A stretch of 23,465 bases of DNA, from the NCBI GenBank assembly GCA_021788495.1, contig JAJYKQ010000012.1:1-23465 (forward strand), given 5' to 3'. The translations under genes were made by a program, and so were the position numbers. Each line of letters opens with the position of its first letter. The stretch's first letter is position 1. Shown here in pieces: positions 1-6,937 of this stretch. The notes beneath the pieces were generated by a model. That model made no database searches. It was given only the letters and a program-made list of their open reading frames with translations, and was not told the DNA's origin. This stretch comes from a bacterium (GTDB lineage Bacteria; SZUA-79; Acidulodesulfobacterales; Acidulodesulfobacteraceae).

Positions 1-36
1 AAATCAAGCATAATTAAATCCCAATTTTTAGCAGTT

Positions 37-53
37 ACGGAATTTAATTCCGT
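37..53. repeat. Palindromic repeat, copy 1
   Basis: The 17 bases read ACGGAATTTAATTCCGT, a perfect palindrome with 8-bp arms around one central T. It shares the core CGGAATTYAATTCCG with two further copies to the right, at spacings of 47 and 41 bp. The surrounding sequence differs from copies 2 and 3, which match each other over a longer stretch. Confidence 0.7.
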
Positions 54-80
54 CCCTGCGGTTATTTTTTATTAAACGCT

Positions 81-105
81 GTATCGGAATTCAATTCCGG
101 TACCG
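81..105. repeat. Palindromic repeat, copy 2
   Basis: The core CGGAATTCAATTCCG lies at 85-99 and is flanked by GTAT on the left and GTACCG on the right. With the flanks it forms 11-bp arms with a single T/C difference, which would be a G-U pair in RNA. The whole 25 bases match copy 3 except for the central C/T. Confidence 0.7.
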
Positions 106-121
106 CCACAAATTGAATTAA

Positions 122-146
122 GTATCGGAATTTAATTCCGGTACCG
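122..146. repeat. Palindromic repeat, copy 3
   Basis: The core CGGAATTTAATTCCG at 126-140 has the same flanks as copy 2, so the two units agree over 25 bp except at the central base. It ends 12 bp before the mreD stop codon, so it would lie immediately after the coding part of the mre transcript. Confidence 0.7.
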
Positions 147-158
147 TCAAAAATTTGA

Positions 159-710
159 TTATATTTGTATTAGTTTTCTTTTATTTAAAAAATTCCCTAA
201 GCCTGCTTTTTTAAAGGCGTAAAATACCGCAGGAGAAACTAAGGCGGTAGTAATAGACACCGGCAAAACATAAGAGAAAAGAAAATTCCAGTATGTAAAA
301 TCTATTTTAAGTCCGTAAAAAACCGTTAAAAACAGAATTAAATAAAATATATACGATACGGCAAAAGTTATTAAAATTTCCGTTACCGCATTTTCAAACG
401 GCATTCTTCGCCATATAACGTAAGAAGCCGCATACGACAAAGTTCCGGAAAAACCGAAAACAGCAGGATTTAACGGCGTCATAGAACCGTAAATATAAAA
501 TATTATATATGCAACGATCCAGCCCGAATAAACATCTAAATAAGCAGATATAAAAACCAATCCGGCTATAGCAAAATTTGGAAATACGTAAAAAGAACCT
601 GAATTAAAATTAAAATTATTGCTAAAAATAAGAGGCAGTATTATTAAAAGCAAAAAAAGGCATATTATATAAAAATACTTATAAAAGCTGTTATTTTTCG
701 ACGAGAACAT
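159..710 (-). CDS. mreD: Rod shape-determining protein MreD-like
   Basis: This is a small, very hydrophobic protein of 183 aa with about five or six predicted membrane segments (roughly 12-32, 41-60, 62-78, 88-102, 110-133 and 143-165). MreD is an inner-membrane component of the elongasome that works with MreB and MreC in cylindrical wall growth. The family is poorly conserved. The call rests on size, topology, the P-N-F-A...D-V-Y-S-G-W segment near residues 43-66 that resembles the MreD start, and position directly after mreC. Its ATG lies inside the last 20 bases of mreC, which suggests translational coupling. An unrelated small membrane protein such as an ECF S-component is a less likely alternative. 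Nothing follows it in the operon within the window. Confidence 0.77.
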   Translation of the reverse strand: MFSSKNNSFYKYFYIICLFLLLIILPLIFSNNFNFNSGSFYVFPNFAIAGLVFISAYLDVYSGWIVAYIIFYIYGSMTPLNPAVFGFSGTLSYAASYVIWRRMPFENAVTEILITFAVSYIFYLILFLTVFYGLKIDFTYWNFLFSYVLPVSITTALVSPAVFYAFKKAGLGNFLNKRKLIQI

Positions 711-1515
711 ATTTTTCGTTAAATAAATTTTTATAAGGCGATATAGTTACGCTCTGAAATATATCGTAACTTTTTTTTATTACGGAAACTACCCTGCCTA
801 CGTACATTCCCGACGTAAATACGCCGCCTAATCCCGACGTTAAAATTTTATCGCCTTTATTTATCTTTTTTGAATTAAATACAAATCTCATCTGAAGATA
901 GCCGTTGCCGGCGCCGTTAGCTATGCCCATAGTTCCGGTATTTGCGTCTATAACGGAAAAAACGCACTTGGGATTAGTAATCGGAATAACTTTAGACCTG
1001 CCGCGTCCCGCGTAGACTACGCGCCCTACGACTCCGTCGTAGGAAATAACCCCGTCTCCGACGGATATTCCGTTTTTAGTCCCTTTATTAATATACAAAC
1101 CGTAAAACCAGCCTTCTATACCGTGAAGTATGACCTTTGCGGCAACCGATTTCCTGCTTATAGAATTTTTTAAAAAAAGGAGCGATTTAAGTTCCCTGTT
1201 TTCTATTGCGTAATATCTGTAGCGGTTATATTTAAATTCTACTTTTTTTAATTCTTCTTTAAGCTTTAAATTCTTTCTTTTAACCGAAATAAGATCTATA
1301 TAATTGTTATATATCTTTTCGGAAGCCGCTATAGGATAATCGACCGTTTCATAAATTAAATATACTTTATTTCCTATAAAATCGGAAAAAGCCCCTCCGA
1401 ATCCTATTCCTTTAACCGAAAATAAATAAACCGCGGAAGATATTAATATAACAGCCAAAAGAACAACGGCATCTTTATGTTTTTTTAATTTTAATTTTTT
1501 TGCAAACTTTCCCAC
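691..1515 (-). CDS. mreC: Rod shape-determining protein MreC
   Basis: MreC is a bitopic protein that links cytoplasmic MreB to the periplasmic wall synthases of the elongasome. The 274 aa show a short basic N-terminus (K-rich, residues 3-14), one membrane helix (about 16-34), a charged coiled-coil stretch (about 72-115) and the two-barrel periplasmic domain. That domain includes the family-typical INKGTKNGISVGDGVI segment near residue 143 and GDKILTSGLGGVF near 223. The start is GTG, five bases after the mreB stop. I see no Shine-Dalgarno sequence and no better in-frame start, so re-initiation after mreB translation is likely. It overlaps mreD by 20 bp. Length and domain order are normal. Confidence 0.93.
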   Translation of the reverse strand: MGKFAKKLKLKKHKDAVVLLAVILISSAVYLFSVKGIGFGGAFSDFIGNKVYLIYETVDYPIAASEKIYNNYIDLISVKRKNLKLKEELKKVEFKYNRYRYYAIENRELKSLLFLKNSISRKSVAAKVILHGIEGWFYGLYINKGTKNGISVGDGVISYDGVVGRVVYAGRGRSKVIPITNPKCVFSVIDANTGTMGIANGAGNGYLQMRFVFNSKKINKGDKILTSGLGGVFTSGMYVGRVVSVIKKSYDIFQSVTISPYKNLFNEKYVLVEK

Positions 1516-1520
1516 GACGG

Positions 1521-2626
<1,106 letters not shown>

Positions 2627-2659
2627 GTTTTAAATTAGGAAAATGATTAAAAACGGGGA

Positions 2660-2674
2660 AGGAATTCAATTCTG
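2660..2674. repeat. Diverged copy of the CGGAATTYAATTCCG palindrome
   Basis: The 15 bases AGGAATTCAATTCTG match the palindrome of region 37-146 at 13 of 15 positions. It sits beside the larger repeat element that starts at 2694. The two mismatches break the outer pairs of the palindrome. Confidence 0.4.
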
Positions 2675-2693
2675 CCCTCTGCATGGATAGCAG

Positions 2694-2779
2694 AAAAAGG
2701 TGTCAGATTAATTTTACGCAACACCTTGATAGTTAATTGCTGTTTTCCATATGCGTAAAATAAAATCTGACACCTTTTT
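2694..2779 (-). mobile_element. Full copy of ~85 bp palindromic element (REP/MITE-like)
   Basis: The ends are a perfect 16-bp inverted repeat, AAAAAGGTGTCAGATT at 2694-2709 and its complement at 2764-2779. An inner pair, ATTTTACGCA (2711-2720) and TGCGTAAAAT (2752-2761), continues the arms with one unpaired base. The 31-nt centre includes AGTTAATTGCTG. The reverse complement of 2693-2742 is identical to 4666-4715. No transposase is encoded, so if mobile it depends on an enzyme encoded elsewhere. From memory, similar AAAAAGG(T/G)GTCAG repeats occur with IS200-like REP-associated tyrosine transposases in other genomes. That link is unverified here. Confidence 0.7.
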
Positions 2780-2787
2780 CTCAATAT

Positions 2788-2803
2788 AATCTGACACCTT
2801 TTT
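2788..2803 (-). repeat. Extra end of the palindromic element
   Basis: AATCTGACACCTTTTT repeats exactly the 16 bases that close the full element at 2764-2779, eight bases further on. It is an isolated terminal fragment in the same orientation. Read on the minus strand it is an additional element head lying upstream of the complete head. Confidence 0.65.
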
Positions 2804-2866
2804 CTTTCCCCGTCGCAAACGAAGCTTGCATTATATTTTGACGTTATATAAAATATAACGATACCT

Positions 2867-3499
2867 ATGGAAAAAAAATATTCTAAGCTTTTTGCCGAAT
2901 TAAGAAACGTATGCAATATAGCGTTCGACAAAAATTTAGTGGATACGCACAGCGGCAACATAAGCGTTGAAACCGAAGACGGGATACTTATTACTAAAAC
3001 CGGCAGAAGCCTTATAAATCTTAAACCGGACGATTTTACCGTATCGGCAAATTGCGCATCGTCGGAATTAGAAGTCCACAGATTTATATTAAAAAGTTTT
3101 CCTGCGTCGTCGGTCTTTCACTGTCATCCGCTTAATGCCATAGCCCTTTCTTTACGTACCGATAAAACGGGAGCTGACGGCATATCGGGCGCAATTGCGG
3201 ACGCCTCCTTGAAAAAACTTTTTTCTATTTACCCCGATATAAAAATAATTAAACCGTTAGATTTTGAATCCGCTTATTTCTTTCCCGAAATATACGTTTT
3301 CCCTTTAAAATTCATAGACGACGTAAAAAGCGGAACATTCTCTGCTTTTAATATTAAAGCAAGCGATATATTTAAAGAAAACGGCGTATTTATGATAAAA
3401 TCCCACGGTTCTTTTTCATGGGGACGGACTCCGACGGTTGCGCTCAGATGGGCAATGACGCTTGAAGCGTCGTCGGAAATTATTTTAAAATTAAGCTGA
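2867..3499 (+). CDS. Class II aldolase/adducin family protein
   Basis: The 210-aa protein has the features of zinc-dependent class II aldolases (L-fuculose-1-phosphate, L-ribulose-5-phosphate 4-epimerase and MtnB group). These are SGN at residues 29-31 and TKTG at 43-46 for phosphate binding, SSE at 65-67 with the probable catalytic Glu67, the zinc pair His85-Cys-His87, and a third zinc ligand His180 in SHGSFSWG. By family such enzymes cleave or dehydrate phosphorylated sugars in the cytoplasm. The substrate cannot be read from sequence, and no sugar-pathway gene is adjacent. The gene stands alone, divergent from mreB and convergent with the ABC gene 14 bp away. The ATG lacks a clear Shine-Dalgarno sequence. 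A role in methylthioribose or 5-deoxyribose salvage is possible but only a guess. Confidence 0.88.
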   Translation: MEKKYSKLFAELRNVCNIAFDKNLVDTHSGNISVETEDGILITKTGRSLINLKPDDFTVSANCASSELEVHRFILKSFPASSVFHCHPLNAIALSLRTDKTGADGISGAIADASLKKLFSIYPDIKIIKPLDFESAYFFPEIYVFPLKFIDDVKSGTFSAFNIKASDIFKENGVFMIKSHGSFSWGRTPTVALRWAMTLEASSEIILKLS

Positions 3500-3513
3500 A
3501 ATAAAGCCTTGAA

Positions 3514-4335
3514 TTACCGGTTTAAAGCCCTGCCAAACTGTCTCATTCTATCTAAAGCCGAACCTGTTTCATCTCTTATTTCCCTCCCGACGAGAGATAA
3601 AAAAACGTCGGAAAGGGTAGGAATTTCGCCATGTTTAGACTCCGCCAATTTTTTTAAGGCTTGAGGACTGTCTATCGCTACTATTTTTCCATGGTCTATA
3701 ATCGCTATTTTATCGCAATTTTCAGCTTCTTCTATGTAATGCGTAGTTAAAAATACCGTCGTTTTTTCTTTTATTCTTAATTTATCGATAAAATCCCACA
3801 TATTTATTCTTGTCTGAATATCCAGTCCGACCGTGGGTTCGTCGAGAAAAAGAACCGAAGGAGAATGAAGAAGTCCGCGTCCGACTTCGAGCCTTCTTTT
3901 CATTCCTCCCGAAAGCCGTTTTACGGGTTTATCCCTGTATTCATATAAATCAATAAAATTTAATATATAGTCTATCCTTTCTTTAGCCGCTTTTTTTTCC
4001 ATTCCGTATAATTTTGCATGGAAACTCAGATTTTCATATGCGCTGAGGTCGTTATCGAGCGTAGGGTCCTGAAACACCAATCCGATGGATTTCCTTACGT
4101 TTTTTTTATCCTTAGCCGTATCGTAACCGTTTATATATGCATTTCCGCTCGTAGGCAGTATAAGCGTGCATAAAATCTTTATAGTCGTAGTCTTGCCCGC
4201 TCCGTTAGGCCCCAGAAAAGCAAAAAAATCTCCCTTGTTTACCGTAAACGATATATCGTTTACGGCGGTAACGTCTTTATATTTTTTTACTAAGTTTTCT
4301 ACCTTAACGGCGGCAGTTTCTCCGTTTTCCCGCAC
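3514..4335 (-). CDS. ABC-2 type (DrrA-like) transporter ATP-binding protein
   Basis: This 273-aa ATPase should power an ABC-2 type exporter of drugs, lipids or polysaccharide. All motifs are present: Walker A GPNGAGKT (42-49), Q-loop Gln89 within VFQDPTLDNDLSAYENL, signature LSGG (141-144), Walker B VLFLDEP (161-167) and the switch His199. The segment PTLSDVFLSLVGREIRDE near the C-terminus and the Arg-rich tail are typical of the DrrA subgroup. The start is GTG, with AAGGG seven bases upstream. An ATG seven bases further up is out of frame. No permease gene is adjacent: one neighbour is the convergent aldolase and the other side is repeat-rich non-coding DNA. The partner must be encoded elsewhere or has been lost. 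Confidence 0.92.
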   Translation of the reverse strand: MRENGETAAVKVENLVKKYKDVTAVNDISFTVNKGDFFAFLGPNGAGKTTTIKILCTLILPTSGNAYINGYDTAKDKKNVRKSIGLVFQDPTLDNDLSAYENLSFHAKLYGMEKKAAKERIDYILNFIDLYEYRDKPVKRLSGGMKRRLEVGRGLLHSPSVLFLDEPTVGLDIQTRINMWDFIDKLRIKEKTTVFLTTHYIEEAENCDKIAIIDHGKIVAIDSPQALKKLAESKHGEIPTLSDVFLSLVGREIRDETGSALDRMRQFGRALNR

Positions 4336-4385
4336 TTTTCATCCCTTTTTATAAATGTGCCGTTTATTGCGCAATATTTTATAAT

Positions 4386-4415
4386 ATTATATAATACTAT
4401 GGGGATAGAATTCAA
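4386..4415 (-). promoter_or_regulatory. Candidate promoter for the ABC ATPase gene
   Basis: On the minus strand, TTGAAT (4410-4415) and a consensus TATAAT (4386-4391) are 18 bp apart. Transcription would start near 4379 and give a leader of about 44 nt before the GTG start. The -35 box overlaps the GAATTCAA sequence that resembles the palindrome core found at 37-146. The flanking DNA is very AT-rich, which limits confidence. Confidence 0.38.
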
Positions 4416-4464
4416 TGTTGCGATAGGACCCAAAATTGCCGATAGAAAATTATTTTTCTGGATG

Positions 4465-4486
4465 AGCCGTCTAAATACCGACGGCT
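4465..4486. repeat. Small inverted repeat (hairpin)
   Basis: AGCCGTC (4465-4471) pairs perfectly with GACGGCT (4480-4486) across an 8-nt loop. It lies in non-coding DNA between divergent promoters and is not followed by a long T-run, so terminator function is not supported. Confidence 0.5.
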
Positions 4487-4496
4487 TTAAACCGTA

Positions 4497-4510
4497 CCCG
4501 CCTGTGCGGG
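4497..4510. repeat. CCCGC-GCGGG hairpin of a dispersed-repeat type
   Basis: CCCGC (4497-4501) and GCGGG (4506-4510) form a five-pair stem with a CTGT loop, followed by AATGACA. This GC-rich unit contrasts with the AT-rich surroundings. Similar CCCGC..GCGGGAATGACA units are, from memory, widely dispersed intergenic repeats in bacterial genomes. That identification was not checked. Confidence 0.45.
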
Positions 4511-4535
4511 AATGACAATTAAGGAGAAAAAGGAG

Positions 4536-4614
4536 AAAAAGGGGTCAGAAAAAGGGGTCATGAGAAAAAGGGGTCAGATTTATTTTTCGGATACGAAAAG
4601 CAGCAATTAACTAT
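4536..4614 (+). repeat. Three stacked partial heads of the palindromic element
   Basis: AAAAAGGGGTCA begins at 4536, 4549 and 4565. The first two are cut off after 12-13 bases. The third continues for 50 bases (4565-4614) and is identical to the first 50 bases of the full element at 4630-4679, 65 bp downstream. All are in the same orientation, upstream of the complete copy. The bases before them (4521-4535) are also GGAGAAAAA-like. Confidence 0.7.
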
Positions 4615-4629
4615 AGAAGGGAAAAATAG

Positions 4630-4714
4630 AAAAAGGGGTCAGATTTATTTTTCGGATACGAAAAGCAGCAATTAACTATCAAGGTGTTGCGTAAAATTAA
4701 TCTGACACCTTTTT
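4630..4714 (+). mobile_element. Full copy of ~85 bp palindromic element (variant head)
   Basis: The element opens with AAAAAGGGGTCAGATTT and closes with AATCTGACACCTTTTT (4699-4714), so its two ends differ by a G/T inside the terminal motif. The second half (4666-4715) is the exact reverse complement of 2693-2742. The first half is related to the other full copy but diverged around TTTTTCGGATACGAAAAG. It carries no coding frame. It lies in the opposite orientation to the copy at 2694-2779, so the two flank the aldolase and ABC genes as inverted repeats. Confidence 0.7.
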
Positions 4715-4753
4715 CGGAAAAAAACAACACAATAATAAAGGTAAATTAAAAAT

Positions 4754-5131
4754 ATGAAAGAATCGGTAGTGCTTCTCGGTCACGGTTCGAGAAGAAGCGA
4801 TGCAAACGATATTTTAAGAAATATGACCGATATAATAAGGTCTAAAGTGCCATTCGAGGATGTTAAAATAGAATGCGCATATTTAGAATTTGCGGAACCC
4901 AACATAAACGATATACTGGAAAAATTGGCGGAAGAAAATTTTGATTCGATATACGTAATACCTTATTTCCTGTATTCCGGAAACCACGTTTCGAGAGATA
5001 TTCCTGAAATATTAAGAAAATACGGCGAAAAATACCCCGAAATCAATTTTAAACTCGGCGATTATCTGGGAGTGGACGAAAGAATCGCCGACCTCGTCGC
5101 AGAAAAAATTGCCGCCGTTAAACCTTTATAG
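4754..5131 (+). CDS. cbiX: CbiX/SirB-like sirohydrochlorin chelatase (short form)
   Basis: The 125-aa protein matches the single-domain CbiX family, which inserts Co2+ (cobalamin) or Fe2+/Ni2+ (siroheme, F430-type routes) into sirohydrochlorin in the cytoplasm. Visible features are the N-terminal LLGHGSRR with metal-binding His10, LEFAEPN with acidic Glu46, and IPYFLYSGNHVSRDIP with the second His78. Short forms of this length act as homodimers, while longer relatives carry two such domains. Metal preference cannot be read from sequence. No other cobalamin or siroheme gene is adjacent. The radical SAM gene starts 54 bp downstream on the same strand and, if it binds B12 as its family suggests, would give a thematic link. 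TAAAGG lies about 12 nt before the ATG. Confidence 0.87.
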   Translation: MKESVVLLGHGSRRSDANDILRNMTDIIRSKVPFEDVKIECAYLEFAEPNINDILEKLAEENFDSIYVIPYFLYSGNHVSRDIPEILRKYGEKYPEINFKLGDYLGVDERIADLVAEKIAAVKPL

Positions 5132-5185
5132 ATATTATAAGCCTGCATTATACGGCAGACGCAGACGAAATATCCGCCTTATTTT

Positions 5186-6937
5186 ATGAAAGATTATAAA
5201 TTTAATAACCCTGCACGACGAAATCCGGCATATAGAGATATCGGCGGATTATACGATATCTACTTAAGGTCTGAACGCAACCGTCTTGCAAATTTAAACA
5301 GGGCAAACGCCTATTTAAAAGCAGTAATGGTTTTCCCGAATTACTACGGCGTAGCAATGTCTAATCTCGGTTTTTTAAGGGCGTACGAACTTATAAACCG
5401 TTCCGGCTTTATGTCCTGCGACAGAGCTTTTATGCAGGACGATTTATCGAAGGGCGTTATATCTCTTGAAACAAGGCGGAGGCTCAAAGATTACGATTTT
5501 ATATTTTTTTCTTTAAGTTACGAAAACGATTTCGTAAATATACTTTCTATCTTATCGGCGGAAAAAATACCTTTTTTGTCTAAAGACAGAAACGGCAGCT
5601 TTCCTCTTATTATGGCGGGCGGGGTTATCGCGTTTTTAAATCCCGAACCGGTCGCGCCGCTTTTCGACCTTATGTTTATAGGCGAAGCGGAGGCAATCTT
5701 TCCGGATTTTTTTGAAAAAATTAAATCTCAAAATAAACACGATAAATATGAAATTATAAATTCGTCCGCCGGAATTAAAGGAATATACGTTCCTTCGGCA
5801 TACGATTTTATTTTCGACTCAAAAAACCCTTATATTTTAAACGAAATTAAAATAGCAAAGGGTTTTCCTAAAAGAGCCGCAAGGCGCTGGACGGACGAAA
5901 ATCTTTCGTTTTCTTCATCGGTTATTACTACGGAATTTTCTGAATTAAGCAATATAAACATGATAGAAATAGAAAGAGGATGCAAAAGGGGATGCAGATT
6001 TTGCAGCGCAGGCTTTATTTACCTGCCTTTAAGGGAATCTAAAATAGACGCCGTTAATGATGCCGTATCCGCTACCGGCGAAAACGAAAAAGCCGGATTC
6101 GTGGGATTCGGAACTATGGACGGTAAAAATATAGGCAAAATTATGCGCTTTTCTTTAGACTCCGGCAGAAATTTTTCCCTGTCGTCCGTCAGATTCGACT
6201 GCTTAGACGAAAATAATCTGGATATGATTAAAGAGTCCGGCATAAAAACGGTAACTCTAGGAATAGAAACGGGATCCGAACGTCTGAAAAAAATGCTCAA
6301 CAAGGTTCTAAGCAACGAAAATATAATAACGTCCGTCGGCGATATCGTCAAAAGAGGCATAGCCGGAATAAAACTATATTTTATGTTCGGACTGCCTTAT
6401 GAAAACAAAGACGATCTGGACGATACGATAAAATTAGTGAAAGAAATACTTAAAGAATTTATATCGGCTTCTAAGACAAACAAAAGAATAGGCAAACTAA
6501 CCGCTTCGTTCAGCCCTTTCGTGCCTAAAGCATGGACGCCGCTGCAGTGGGAAAATTTTGAAGATTTAAAAATTCTTAGAAAAAAAGCATCTTACATTGC
6601 TAACGGTCTTAGGGGCATGCCTAATCTCGACGTAAATATAAACTCTTTAAACGCCGCGTTTACCGAGGCTTTTTTTGCGAGAGGTTCAAGACTTTCTACC
6701 GATATTTTGGTATATTCTTTTCTTAATAAAACAAGCATTAAAAAAGCCGCGGAAGACAAAGGCTTGCGTATGGACGGATTTATCAGGAAAATAGGCACGG
6801 GCGAACTTCTTCCCTGGGATATAATAGACCAGGGCGTTACGAAACGATACCTGCTGGAAGAATATAAAAGAGCGCTTAACCTTAAAACTACGCCTCAGTG
6901 TTTCGAGGGCTGTAAGAGATGCGGGGTTTGCGCATGA
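5186..6937 (+). CDS. B12-binding-type radical SAM protein (TIGR03960-like)
   Basis: The 583-aa protein has an N-terminal region resembling a cobalamin-binding Rossmann fold (about 45-190, with LSYENDFVNIL and GEAEAIFPDFF), without the DxHxxG base-off motif. A radical SAM core follows, with the [4Fe-4S] triad Cys266-xxx-Cys270-xx-Cys273 in ERGCKRGCRFC. The C-terminus carries another Cys cluster (Cys572, 576, 579, 582), which could bind metal. Length and layout resemble the uncharacterised TIGR03960 family. Its reaction is unknown to me and methyl transfer is only one possibility. It follows the cbiX-like gene by 54 bp and is probably co-transcribed. Its last 43 bp overlap, in antisense, the 3' end of the ModE-like gene. 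The ATG has only a weak ribosome binding site. Confidence 0.88.
   Translation: MKDYKFNNPARRNPAYRDIGGLYDIYLRSERNRLANLNRANAYLKAVMVFPNYYGVAMSNLGFLRAYELINRSGFMSCDRAFMQDDLSKGVISLETRRRLKDYDFIFFSLSYENDFVNILSILSAEKIPFLSKDRNGSFPLIMAGGVIAFLNPEPVAPLFDLMFIGEAEAIFPDFFEKIKSQNKHDKYEIINSSAGIKGIYVPSAYDFIFDSKNPYILNEIKIAKGFPKRAARRWTDENLSFSSSVITTEFSELSNINMIEIERGCKRGCRFCSAGFIYLPLRESKIDAVNDAVSATGENEKAGFVGFGTMDGKNIGKIMRFSLDSGRNFSLSSVRFDCLDENNLDMIKESGIKTVTLGIETGSERLKKMLNKVLSNENIITSVGDIVKRGIAGIKLYFMFGLPYENKDDLDDTIKLVKEILKEFISASKTNKRIGKLTASFSPFVPKAWTPLQWENFEDLKILRKKASYIANGLRGMPNLDVNINSLNAAFTEAFFARGSRLSTDILVYSFLNKTSIKKAAEDKGLRMDGFIRKIGTGELLPWDIIDQGVTKRYLLEEYKRALNLKTTPQCFEGCKRCGVCA

Larger units (their letters stand above)
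1..158. other. Non-coding region downstream of mreD with three palindromes
   Basis: No credible coding frame is visible between the left edge and the mreD stop. The stretch carries three copies of a 15-bp palindrome, annotated separately. I see no hairpin followed by a clear T-run on the minus strand, so a standard intrinsic terminator for the mre operon is not evident, although the palindromes could form hairpins in the 3' end of its transcript. Confidence 0.6.
4336..4753. other. Divergent intergenic region rich in nested repeats
   Basis: This is the longest gene-free stretch, 418 bp between the ABC gene (-) and the cbiX-like gene (+). It holds a candidate promoter for the ABC gene (4386-4415), a partial match to the 15-bp palindrome near 4407-4421, two small hairpins (4465-4486 and 4497-4510), three partial copies and one full copy of the palindromic element, and TAAAGG about 12 nt before the cbiX start. 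I see no open frame that looks like a gene. Confidence 0.65.

Noticed and set aside
37..146. Palindromes as an intrinsic terminator for mreBCD
   Set aside because: The stems are AT-rich with one-base centres and are not followed by a T-run on the minus strand. A role in transcript ends remains possible but is not shown.
2647..2961. Minus-strand open frame of 104 codons
   Set aside because: It runs across the repeat element and antisense to the first part of the aldolase gene, and its residues resemble no family. It is a by-product of the repeats.
3500..3513. Possible bidirectional terminator between the convergent aldolase and ABC genes
   Set aside because: The two AAAGCC copies near the gap are direct, not inverted, so no stem forms, and the gap is only 14 bp.
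4536..4714. Possible CRISPR array from the repeated AAAAAGGGGTCAG units
   Set aside because: Units are irregular in spacing (13, 16 and 65 bp), the intervening sequence is itself repeated, and no cas gene is near. Element stacking explains it better.
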